Position numbers and translations under genes: made by a program. Of a stretch of 9,477 bases of DNA, positions 1 to 6,741 are shown in pieces. The notes below the pieces were generated by a model, which was not told the origin of the DNA, did not search any database, and worked only from the letters and a program-made list of their open reading frames with translations. Positions within the stretch are counted from its first letter, which is position 1; each line of letters opens with the position of its first letter. Source of the DNA: Alistipes sp. (lineage in GTDB: Bacteria; Bacteroidota; Bacteroidia; Bacteroidales; Rikenellaceae); NCBI GenBank assembly GCA_017391185.1, contig JAFOZN010000138.1, positions 1 through 9,477 on the forward strand, written 5' to 3'.

Positions 1-940
1 AATCTTGGTGAACAACTACGACTGGATGAAGGAGTTTTCGTTCCTCGACTTTGCTCGTGACATCGGTAAGTGCATCACCGTAAACTATATGATGGCTAAG
101 GATTCTGTGAAGAAGCGTTTTAGCGGCGAGGGTGAGGGTATGTCGTTTACCGAGTTTACATACCAGCTCTTGCAGGGTTATGACTTCTTGCATCTCTACC
201 AGACTTTGAATTGTAAGGTGCAGTTGGGAGGTGCCGATCAGTGGGGTAATATCACTACAGGTACTGAGCTTATTCGCCGTAAGTTGGGTTCAGAGGCTGA
301 GGCTTTTGCTATCACATGTCCTCTTATCACTAAGGCCGATGGTACTAAGTTTGGTAAGACTGAGAGTGGTAACGTATGGCTCGATCCTCGTTACACTTCA
401 CCATATAAGTTCTATCAGTTCTGGCTTAACGTGAGCGATGAGGACGCTAAGCGTTATATCAAGATCTTCACGCTCCTTGACCGCGAGACTATCGAGTCGT
501 TGATCGCTCGCCATGAGGAGGCTCCACACTTGCGTGAGTTGCAGAAGACTTTGGCTAAGGAGATTACTACCATGATCCACTCGGCTGAGGAGTATGAGAA
601 GGCGGTAGAGGCTTCACAGATTCTCTTCGGCGGTGCTACATCGGAGGCGTTGCGTAAGTTGGATGAGCAAACTCTCTTGCAGGTATTCGAGGGCGTGCCA
701 CAGTTCACCATCAAGCGTGAGCAGTTGGGCGTAGCCTTTGTGGATATGGCTGCAGAGTTGACTAAGGTCTTCCCATCTAAGGGTGAGTGCCGTAAGATGG
801 TGCAGGGCGGTGGCGTCTCTTTGAACAAGGAGAAGATCTCGGATGCTATGCGTCAGGTTACTGAGGAGGATCTTATCGCTGGTAAGTATATGATCGCTCA
901 GCGCGGTAAGAAGAATTACTACTTGATTATCGTAGAATAG
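1..940 (+). CDS. tyrS: Tyrosyl-tRNA synthetase, 5'-truncated by window edge
   Basis: Class I aminoacyl-tRNA synthetase that charges tRNA-Tyr with tyrosine in the cytoplasm. The reading frame is open from base 2 and ends with TAG at 938-940, giving about 313 visible codons. The family is usually about 420-430 aa, so roughly the first 110-120 residues, including the HIGH signature, lie outside the window. The TTG at base 5 falls inside the conserved VNNYDW block and is not a start. Visible landmarks are [20 protein letters not shown], the tyrosine-binding [10 protein letters not shown] block (227-256), the class I KMSKS-type loop as KFGKT (347-361; E. coli TyrRS also has KFGKT), the helix [15 protein letters not shown], and a C-terminal S4-like RNA-binding segment starting near [12 protein letters not shown] and ending [12 protein letters not shown]. 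No frameshift or missing key residue is seen in the visible part. The next gene begins 4 nt downstream, so the two are probably co-transcribed. Confidence 0.97.
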   Translation, partial: ILVNNYDWMKEFSFLDFARDIGKCITVNYMMAKDSVKKRFSGEGEGMSFTEFTYQLLQGYDFLHLYQTLNCKVQLGGADQWGNITTGTELIRRKLGSEAEAFAITCPLITKADGTKFGKTESGNVWLDPRYTSPYKFYQFWLNVSDEDAKRYIKIFTLLDRETIESLIARHEEAPHLRELQKTLAKEITTMIHSAEEYEKAVEASQILFGGATSEALRKLDEQTLLQVFEGVPQFTIKREQLGVAFVDMAAELTKVFPSKGECRKMVQGGGVSLNKEKISDAMRQVTEEDLIAGKYMIAQRGKKNYYLIIVE

Positions 941-944
941 GAGT

Positions 945-1298
945 ATGCTCTACACCATAGAACTTCAAGAGATGGAGTTTAAGGCCTATCACGGCTGCTT
1001 CGACTTGGAGCAGAAGGTGGGCAACCGTTTCAAGGTCAATCTGAAGATTACCACCGAGTTGGGAGCTGTTGCCGAGGAGGATGATATCACTCAGGCGGTG
1101 AACTACTTTGAGGTGTATCAGAGAGTGCGAGAGGTGATGGCTCATAAGCAGCGCACGATAGAGGCTGTGGCTCTGCGTATCATCTTGGCCGTGAGAGCTA
1201 TGTACCCTCAGATTGAGCAGGTCGAGTGCTCGGTAGCCAAACTTGCTCCGCCACTTGGAGGAAAGGTGGCTAAGGCAAGCGTGACTTTGAAAGGGTAG
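945..1298 (+). CDS. folB: Dihydroneopterin aldolase
   Basis: Cytoplasmic enzyme of folate synthesis that converts 7,8-dihydroneopterin to 6-hydroxymethyl-7,8-dihydropterin and glycolaldehyde; it normally works as an octamer. The protein is 117 aa, the usual length for the family. Residues known to be functional in the Staphylococcus aureus enzyme can be placed by eye: Glu22 (in AYHGCFDLEQKVG), Tyr54 (in AVNYFEVY), Glu73 (in TIEAVALRI, matching Glu74) and catalytic Lys99 (in VAKLAPPLGG, matching Lys100). ATG at 945 follows the tyrS stop with a 4-nt gap. The only purine-rich stretch (GGAG, 940-943) overlaps that stop and is too close to serve as a normal ribosome site, so translation is probably coupled to tyrS. 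No other folate gene is in the window. A strong hairpin follows the stop codon. Confidence 0.95.
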   Translation: MLYTIELQEMEFKAYHGCFDLEQKVGNRFKVNLKITTELGAVAEEDDITQAVNYFEVYQRVREVMAHKQRTIEAVALRIILAVRAMYPQIEQVECSVAKLAPPLGGKVAKASVTLKG

Positions 1299-1308
1299 TG
1301 CTTGATAT

Positions 1309-1347
1309 AAAAAATATCCTGTTGCAAAAAGCAACAGGATATTTTTT
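1309..1347. terminator. Bidirectional intrinsic terminator between folB and the receptor gene
   Basis: A perfect 17-bp inverted repeat, with arms 1309-1325 and 1331-1347 and a 5-nt AAAAA loop. The outer part of each arm is six A or six T, so a transcript from either strand gives a GC-containing stem (core ATCCTGTTGC) followed by a U run. It begins 11 nt after the folB stop and about 22 nt beyond the stop of the converging minus-strand gene, where a shared terminator is expected. Confidence 0.93.
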
Positions 1348-1368
1348 GTCTTCTTTTGATCTGGATGG

Positions 1369-4272
1369 TTAGAATCCACCACGGAAACCACCGCCACCGC
1401 CGAATCCGCCACCGCCGAATCCACCGCCGTGACCGCCCATGCCGCCACCTTGACCGCCCATGCCGCCAGGCATGAAGCCACCCTCGCTATCGCGGTGACG
1501 ACTATCATCGATCACCTTACCCTTGCGAGTACGGCCGTAGTGACGCAAGTTGTATGAGAAACGGATACCGTAGTAGCGACCGATCACGCTGCTTGTAGAG
1601 TTCTGCATGAACTGTGAGTTCCAAGAGCGGTTGAAGCCCTCGTTCTGGTTGAATACATCGTTTGCGATGAGCTGAACCTCGCCGAGCTTCTTCAAAACCT
1701 TCATACCGATACCGAAGTTGCAGATCAACTCCTCACGATTCAAGTTCTGAGCTGTGCTGTTAAGACCTACATACTTGAAGTAGTTACCGTTGGCATGCAA
1801 TGTAAGACCAAAGCCGAATACCACGCGGATGTTACCGTTGAGGTTGTGCTGGATATACTCGTTGTCACCGTTTGTTGACATTGTGTTACGCACGTTGTTG
1901 TAGTTAGGTGAGTAGCGGAATCGGAAATCTACATACTCGCTGAAGTTACTACCCAACATTACACCACCACCCAATGTATAACGCTTCGACTTATTGAGGA
2001 TATCGTTGATCAAAGATGGCTGCTGTGAGTATGATCCATGAGCATCGATATTAAAGTTACAACCGATGAAGTTGAGTGGGAATCCGTAAGAGAGACCTCC
2101 ATTGTAGCTCCAGTCACCATCGATATTCACAGGCTTAGAGTATTGACCTGTTGGAGAAAGTGTAGTGAGCAACTCCTTACCATCGGCACTATAGATAGGG
2201 TAGCCCGGCTGGTTCTTGATGATAGAGTTTACAATGGCACGCTGCACCTTCGATCCACCGAAGTTGATAGAGAATGTAGTACCACGCTCGATGCCAGAGT
2301 GTGTATAGTTGAAGTTGGCACGGTGTGAGTACGAAGGCTTAAGGTTTGGATTACCAGCCGAGATGTGGTTTACGTTAGAAATATCTACCACATCCTGCAA
2401 CTGATTTACCGATGGATTGCTTGTGTTTGAACTTACGCGCAACGAGATACGGTTCTCCATGTTGAGCTTAATACGTGTCATTACCGAGTAAGTCAAATCC
2501 TGGAATGTCTTGCGAGGCAATACAAATACGGCAGGATATACTCGCTCCGAGTTCATAGCTACGTGCTGGTAGTTAAGCATACCAGAGATGGTAGTACCAT
2601 CGTTGCTGAAACGGAAACCTGGACCTATACGCTGAGTGAAGTATGTCGTAGCATTACGGTTCGAATACTCAGGGCTGATCTGCTCCTGATAGATCTGATT
2701 CTCGAAATCGTAGAGGTGAGTCAGACGATCAGCATTAGAGTCGCTATAGTTTGCGTTGTAACCAACGGTTATCTGTGCGCGTTCGCCCAAAGGCTCGGCG
2801 TATGTGATATTACCATTGACACGGTAGTTCTGATTATCCGATGTAGAACGCTGCTGGATAGGCTCGTTAACCTTCTTCTCAGAGTAGTTCTCGCTACCAG
2901 AGTTATTGTCCGAATAATTGGCGTTGAAGTTGATGTTAAGCACACGACCAGCCTTCTCGCCCAGACGCAGGAAGTAGTTACCGTTGATGTTGGCGTTCAA
3001 ACCATCGCTGTTGCTATGTCCCCAATTCTGCAATGTGATATAATCTATACCGCTGATAGGGTAGTAGTCGCTTGAGCTGTTGTTGTTGCCACTATTGTCG
3101 TTGAATGAAACCTGTGCGCGCAACATGAGTCGCTGACGTTGAGATATGCGCCACTCGAAACGAGAGTTGAAATTGTGGTTGAAACTCTTGTTCTGGTTGC
3201 GGCTATTACTCTCATAGTGCTCATAGATCTCGTCTGGATTTGGTGAGTTAAGCTCCTCTTCAGTAAGGAAGTAATCGCGCTCGGTCCAGCTCTTGTGCTT
3301 GTTGTTGTTGGCGTTGAATGTATAGCTACCCTCCAACTTGATGGCATCCTTATCGCCCCAAGCGTTGATGTAGTTCAAACCACCCATACCCATCTTAGAC
3401 TCGGCATTACCGTTCATATTGTTGGCACGAAAACGCACCGTAGTCTTAGACTTCTCGCGGAAGAAGTTCAGATTACCGTCAATGCTACCATAGTGTTGAG
3501 TCTCCTCATAAGAGCGTGGCTCGAAGGCATATTGAGCATTCATCTTACCAAAGATGGCAGTCTTCATCTTGTTGTGAGTCACGATGTTGATAGCCTTGTA
3601 GCTATTACCGTCATCAATACCCGAAAACTCGGCCTCATCGCTGAGCTTGTCGAATACCTCGATAGACTTCACAGCCTCAGCAGGCAAAGTCTTGATAGCG
3701 GTTGCCACATCATTGCCGAAGAACTCGCGACCATCGATGAGGATCTTCTGTACGGTCTCACCCTGAGCCTCGACAGTACCGCCGTCAACCTTGATACCAG
3801 GCATTTTGGCCAACAACTCATCGGCATCGGCATCTGGCAGAACCTTATATGCTGAAGCATTATATACGATAGTATCACCGTTGATAGTGGTACGCACGGC
3901 CTGTGTTACTACACTAACCTCCTCGATCTTGAGATTATCCTCCTCGATAAACCAAGCAGGTATAGTCATCGTCTTCTCGCCTGTGACTTTGATCTCCTGC
4001 ACTGCGGTCTTATAACCCAGAGAAGTCGCAGTCATGCGATACTCTCCTGCAGGGATACCCTTGAATTGGTATGCACCTCGGATGGCTGAAATCGTGTACT
4101 TCTTATCCAAAGTATCACGCAAAGATGTGAGCTCGATGGCTGCACCCACAACTCCTACTGTATCCTTCTGCTCAAGAGTGATGAGCGTACCGTTGAGTTG
4201 CGATGTTTTAGACTGCGCAAAAGCAGTCATCGAAATCATAATTGTTAGAGAGAGTAATATAAATTTTCTCAT
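1369..4272 (-). CDS. TonB-dependent-receptor-like outer-membrane beta-barrel protein with Gly-rich tail
   Basis: Predicted outer-membrane protein of 967 aa. A signal peptide (1-19, MRKFILLSLTIMISMTAFA|Q) is followed by a carboxypeptidase-regulatory-like beta-sandwich (about 25-100, with GAYQFKGIPAGEYRMTATSLGY), a plug-like domain (about 123-235, with GDTIVYNASAYKV, ILIDGREFFGND and the conserved AEFSGIDDGN) and a long barrel rich in Asn, Ser, Tyr and alternating hydrophobic residues. This arrangement matches the OMP_b-brl_3 group (Pfam PF14905) of Bacteroidota rather than classical SusC. The last barrel strand appears to be YYGIRFSYNL; beyond it comes a basic linker and a tail of about 37 residues, 25 of them glycine. 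The frame is open 28 codons further upstream to 4356, but I chose ATG at 4270-4272 because it starts an ideal signal peptide and a promoter motif sits just upstream. There is no SusD neighbour, so this is not a typical glycan-uptake pair. The substrate is unknown; peptides, siderophores or a structural role are all possible. Confidence 0.9.
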   Translation of the reverse strand: MRKFILLSLTIMISMTAFAQSKTSQLNGTLITLEQKDTVGVVGAAIELTSLRDTLDKKYTISAIRGAYQFKGIPAGEYRMTATSLGYKTAVQEIKVTGEKTMTIPAWFIEEDNLKIEEVSVVTQAVRTTINGDTIVYNASAYKVLPDADADELLAKMPGIKVDGGTVEAQGETVQKILIDGREFFGNDVATAIKTLPAEAVKSIEVFDKLSDEAEFSGIDDGNSYKAINIVTHNKMKTAIFGKMNAQYAFEPRSYEETQHYGSIDGNLNFFREKSKTTVRFRANNMNGNAESKMGMGGLNYINAWGDKDAIKLEGSYTFNANNNKHKSWTERDYFLTEEELNSPNPDEIYEHYESNSRNQNKSFNHNFNSRFEWRISQRQRLMLRAQVSFNDNSGNNNSSSDYYPISGIDYITLQNWGHSNSDGLNANINGNYFLRLGEKAGRVLNINFNANYSDNNSGSENYSEKKVNEPIQQRSTSDNQNYRVNGNITYAEPLGERAQITVGYNANYSDSNADRLTHLYDFENQIYQEQISPEYSNRNATTYFTQRIGPGFRFSNDGTTISGMLNYQHVAMNSERVYPAVFVLPRKTFQDLTYSVMTRIKLNMENRISLRVSSNTSNPSVNQLQDVVDISNVNHISAGNPNLKPSYSHRANFNYTHSGIERGTTFSINFGGSKVQRAIVNSIIKNQPGYPIYSADGKELLTTLSPTGQYSKPVNIDGDWSYNGGLSYGFPLNFIGCNFNIDAHGSYSQQPSLINDILNKSKRYTLGGGVMLGSNFSEYVDFRFRYSPNYNNVRNTMSTNGDNEYIQHNLNGNIRVVFGFGLTLHANGNYFKYVGLNSTAQNLNREELICNFGIGMKVLKKLGEVQLIANDVFNQNEGFNRSWNSQFMQNSTSSVIGRYYGIRFSYNLRHYGRTRKGKVIDDSRHRDSEGGFMPGGMGGQGGGMGGHGGGFGGGGFGGGGGFRGGF
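1372..1482 (-). other. Glycine-rich low-complexity tail of the receptor protein
   Basis: Codes for the last 37 residues: 25 Gly, 5 Phe, 3 Met and single Pro, Gln, His and Arg. Glycine runs before successive phenylalanines lengthen by one (Gly3-Phe, Gly4-Phe, Gly5-Phe), and the protein then ends in Arg-Gly-Gly-Phe. It lies after the apparent last beta-strand, so by standard barrel topology it would sit in the periplasm. Glycine uses mainly GGT and GGC with some GGA, so the DNA is only an imperfect repeat. Confidence 0.85.
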
Positions 4273-4303
4273 GGGTATAACTGTTTGTTTTTTTAATTTG
4301 TTG

Positions 4304-4311
4304 CAAAAATA
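4304..4311 (-). promoter_or_regulatory. Probable Bacteroides-type -7 promoter element for the receptor gene
   Basis: On the minus strand this reads TATTTTTG, an exact match to the TAnnTTTG element of Bacteroides primary-sigma promoters. It lies 31 nt before the ATG at 4272. At a 20-nt spacing the -33 position reads TATG rather than TTTG (4332-4335), a three-of-four match. The sequence between promoter and ATG is A-rich and has no Shine-Dalgarno site, as usual in this phylum. Transcription would start a few bases downstream of the element. Confidence 0.55.
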
Positions 4312-4332
4312 ATACATACATCTTGAATTTCC

Positions 4333-4389
4333 ATATCTCTTTAGGCGAAACGTCATAATCGAGGGGTGAATCGCCCTTATATCTCTTTA
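4333..4389. repeat. Pair of 11-nt direct repeats upstream of the receptor gene
   Basis: ATATCTCTTTA occurs exactly at 4333-4343 and at 4379-4389, 46 bases apart start to start. The first copy overlaps the expected -33 region of the receptor promoter; the second lies well upstream of it. Between them are a GGCGA (4344-4348) and a matching TCGCC (4371-4375) that could pair. This may be a pair of binding sites for a regulator, but no regulator gene is present in the window. Confidence 0.4.
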
Positions 4390-4475
4390 AAATTATTTTT
4401 CTCATGCTCAAATCTCAAATAATGCAAGGAAAAAATACCAAAATTGAGCTGCAACTCTGTGCAAATAGCAGAGAT

Positions 4476-4507
4476 TTTGGTATAGTCAAAAAATATAATT
4501 ATATTTG
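4476..4507 (+). promoter_or_regulatory. Bacteroides-type promoter for the S9 peptidase gene
   Basis: TTTG at 4476-4479 and TATATTTG at 4500-4507 match the -33 (TTTG) and -7 (TAnnTTTG) elements of Bacteroides promoters, with a spacer of exactly 20 nt. The start of transcription would fall near 4513, leaving a leader of about 25 nt before the ATG at 4538. A short imperfect inverted repeat (CTCTG 4455-4459, CAGAG 4469-4473) lies directly upstream of the -33 element and could be an operator, though it is too short to be sure. Confidence 0.75.
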
Positions 4508-4537
4508 TAACCAAAGAAACTATTAACTAAATATGCT

Positions 4538-6676
4538 ATGAAATTGTTTTTTGGGAGAATGATTGCTACTGTTGTGGCAGTGGTGAGTTGTGTTGGAGCA
4601 TTTGCTCAGGGTGAGGTGGAGGATTATAAGAGAGCATTCTCTGCTCCGCAGCGTTTTGCGTGGAATAAGGTGACGGGAACTGTGAGCGAGGTCACGTGGA
4701 CAAAAGAGGGTGACAAACTCTATTATAGACTACACGAAAAGGATGGCGATAAATATGTTATCGTAGATCCTGCCACCAAGAGCAAGAGCTACCACTCTAC
4801 GCTCAAGGAGGTGCGTGCCGCGTTGGGAATCCCCGAACCACAGCCTCAGCCACGTAATGCCTATCGTGGGCCTCAGCGTGAGCAGAAGCATTGGATGGTG
4901 ACCGATCCTGAGAACGAGGGTATGCCCGTAAGAAGCCCCGATGGTAAGCAGGAGGCATTCATCAAGAACTATAATATATATGTGCGCGATGTGGAGAGCC
5001 GCAAGGAGCGTCAGGTGACCATAGATGGTGGTATGGGCTTCTACTACTCGGTCTATATGCGTTGGTCGGAGGATGGCACTCGTTTGGCATGCAGTAAGTT
5101 GCGCCGTGCCGAGAAGCATTATGTGAGCTTCGTGGAGTCCTCGCCAAGAGATCAGCTTCAGCCTAAGTTACACACTATGGAGTATTGCAAACCGGGCGAT
5201 GATCTGGACTATCGTGAGCCACGAGTGGTGGATGTAGCTTCGGGTAAGGTCTATGTCCCCGATGGTGGACTCTACCCTCAGCAGTATGATTTGGGACACC
5301 CATATTGGCTGGGCGGAAACGATAAGATCTATTTCGAGTACAACGAGCGTGGTCATAAGGTTTATCGCTTGTTAGAGTATTCGGTGGCAAGCGGCGTAAC
5401 ACGTCCGATAGTGGAGGAGACGAGTGAAAAGTTTGTAAATTACAGCCGTTTGTACCGCAGATTTATTAACGATGGTAAAGAGCTTTTGTGGACCAGCGAA
5501 AGAGATAATCACAACCACATCTACCTCTACGATGTGGAGTCGGCTCAGGTTAAGTGTCAGATCACCAAAGGCGAGTGGTACGTGAGAGATATTGTCAACG
5601 TGGATGAGCAGAATCGTCAGATTACATTCCGTGCGAGTGGAATGAATCGTAAGGAGGACCCATATCTGCAGCACTACTATCGCATAGATATGGATGGTAA
5701 GAATCTGGTGGCACTCACACCCGAAGAGGGTGAGCATCAGGCTCGTTTCTCGCCCGATAGAAGTATGCTTGTAGATACCTACTCTAAGGCAGATATGGAG
5801 CCACGCGTGGAGTTGCGTGACGCCAAGTCGGGTAAACTCATCATGAAGTTGGAACAGGCTGATGCTTCGGCTCTCAAAGCTGAGGGTTGGCAGCAACCAG
5901 AGGTCTTTGCAGCTCCTGGTCGTGATGGCAAGACCTTGATGTGGGGCTTGATTCAGCGTCCATCGAATTTCGATCCTAATAAGAAATATCCTGTCATCGA
6001 GTATATCTATTCGGGCCCTGGTAGCGCATATGTACCAAAGGAGTTCAAGAGCCTTAATTGGGATATGATGCCACTCGCCGAGTTGGGATTCATCGTTGTG
6101 CAGCTGGATGCTATGGGTACATCATTCCGCTCGAAGGAGTTTGAGGAGGTATGCTATAAGAATCTAAAGGATGCAGGTCTGCCCGACAGAATCGAGTGGA
6201 TCAAGGCGGCAGCCAAGAAATACCCATATATGGATATCGAAAATGTAGGTATCTATGGATGCTCGGCAGGAGGTCAGGAGAGTACAGCTGCGGTGTTGCA
6301 GTACCCTGAATTCTACAAGGCGGCATACTCTGCGTGCGGATGTCACGACAACCGTATGGATAAGATATGGTGGAATGAGCAGTGGATGGGTTATCCGATA
6401 GATGAGTCGTATGCTCAGAGCAGTAATGTGGAGATGGCGCACAAGCTCTCACGTCCGTTGATGCTCGTAGTGGGTGAGATGGATGATAATGTCGATCCAG
6501 CGAGCACCATGCAGTTGGTAAATGCACTAATCAAGGCAGGTAAGGATTTCGAGTTGGTGGTCTTGCCTGGTGAGCGTCACACGATGGGTGGTAGCTTTGG
6601 CGAGCATAAACGATATGACTTCTTCGTGGAGAATCTGATGCACAAGTTTGCCCCTAAATGGAGTGAGCTGAAGTAA
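4538..6676 (+). CDS. Secreted S9-family serine peptidase (DPP IV N-terminal propeller and prolyl-oligopeptidase catalytic domain)
   Basis: Exported serine peptidase of 712 aa, probably periplasmic, that would cleave short peptides. A signal peptide (1-23, ending GAFA|Q) is followed by a beta-propeller of the DPPIV_N type (about 60-440, with blade-like repeats such as MRWSEDGTRLAC, NDKIYFEYNERG and ARFSPDRSMLVD) and an alpha/beta-hydrolase domain (about 450-705). The catalytic triad can be placed: Ser576 in GCSAGG, Asp649 in GEMDDNVDP, His681 in GERHTMGG. Tyr491 in IYSGPG fits the oxyanion-hole tyrosine. Spacings (73 and 32 residues) resemble those of DPP IV. The Glu-Glu motif that anchors the free N-terminus in true dipeptidyl peptidases is not seen before YYSVYMRWSEDG, where the sequence is DGGMGF. 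The block CGCHDNRMDKIWWNEQW (600-616) marks a separate bacterial subfamily whose specificity I do not know. A stray ATG at 4533 meets a stop after one codon, so ATG 4538 is the start. The gene is divergent from the receptor gene and monocistronic. Confidence 0.92.
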   Translation: MKLFFGRMIATVVAVVSCVGAFAQGEVEDYKRAFSAPQRFAWNKVTGTVSEVTWTKEGDKLYYRLHEKDGDKYVIVDPATKSKSYHSTLKEVRAALGIPEPQPQPRNAYRGPQREQKHWMVTDPENEGMPVRSPDGKQEAFIKNYNIYVRDVESRKERQVTIDGGMGFYYSVYMRWSEDGTRLACSKLRRAEKHYVSFVESSPRDQLQPKLHTMEYCKPGDDLDYREPRVVDVASGKVYVPDGGLYPQQYDLGHPYWLGGNDKIYFEYNERGHKVYRLLEYSVASGVTRPIVEETSEKFVNYSRLYRRFINDGKELLWTSERDNHNHIYLYDVESAQVKCQITKGEWYVRDIVNVDEQNRQITFRASGMNRKEDPYLQHYYRIDMDGKNLVALTPEEGEHQARFSPDRSMLVDTYSKADMEPRVELRDAKSGKLIMKLEQADASALKAEGWQQPEVFAAPGRDGKTLMWGLIQRPSNFDPNKKYPVIEYIYSGPGSAYVPKEFKSLNWDMMPLAELGFIVVQLDAMGTSFRSKEFEEVCYKNLKDAGLPDRIEWIKAAAKKYPYMDIENVGIYGCSAGGQESTAAVLQYPEFYKAAYSACGCHDNRMDKIWWNEQWMGYPIDESYAQSSNVEMAHKLSRPLMLVVGEMDDNVDPASTMQLVNALIKAGKDFELVVLPGERHTMGGSFGEHKRYDFFVENLMHKFAPKWSELK

Positions 6677-6698
6677 AGGTATAAGACGCAGGTCAAGT

Positions 6699-6735
6699 AA
6701 CAACCCCGTAAGTCGCTTGAACTTACGGGGTTGTT
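6699..6735. terminator. Hairpin between convergent genes, probable shared terminator
   Basis: A perfect 15-bp inverted repeat: left arm 6699-6713 (AACAACCCCGTAAGT), right arm 6721-6735, 7-nt loop. A U-G and a G-C pair can extend it outward. It begins 22 nt after the peptidase stop and ends 6 nt before the stop of the converging gene. Neither side has a long T run, so it is a less classical terminator than the hairpin at 1309-1347, but its place and stability favour that role. Confidence 0.8.
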
Positions 6736-6741
6736 GCATTA

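Noticed and set aside
5..940. TTG at base 5 as the start of a complete 311-aa protein.
   Set aside because: It lies inside the conserved core of TyrRS (before VNNYDW), and the frame is open to the window edge; the gene is truncated.
1372..1482. Tandem DNA repeat or CRISPR-like array at the receptor 3' end.
   Set aside because: The repetition comes from glycine codons with mixed third bases; there are no regular repeat-spacer units.
927..1508. Minus-strand 193-aa reading frame opposite folB and the receptor 3' end.
   Set aside because: It crosses a terminator hairpin and two well-supported genes, and its Val/Ala/Ser-rich start is only the glycine tail read in another frame.
2563..3855. Plus-strand frames of 170 and 186 aa inside the receptor gene (2563-3075 and 3295-3855).
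   Set aside because: Both are rich in Val, Leu, Ile and Thr as expected from the complement of a Asn/Asp/Ser-rich barrel gene; no promoter or recognisable domain.
4273..4356. 28-codon N-terminal extension of the receptor gene.
   Set aside because: It would bury an ideal signal peptide inside the protein and overlaps the -7 promoter element at 4304-4311.
4208..4411. Minus-strand 67-aa reading frame (MSMRKIILKRYKGD...) across the receptor start.
   Set aside because: It overlaps the receptor signal-peptide coding region and its promoter, has no domain and no start signal of its own.
4589..4591. Cys18 of the S9 peptidase as a lipoprotein attachment site.
   Set aside because: The preceding Val-Val-Ser is a poor lipobox, and GAFA|Q a few residues later is a standard signal peptidase I site.
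5372..5896. Minus-strand 174-aa frame inside the peptidase gene.
   Set aside because: It is antisense to a well-supported propeller domain, with His/Leu/Ile-rich sequence typical of a shadow frame.
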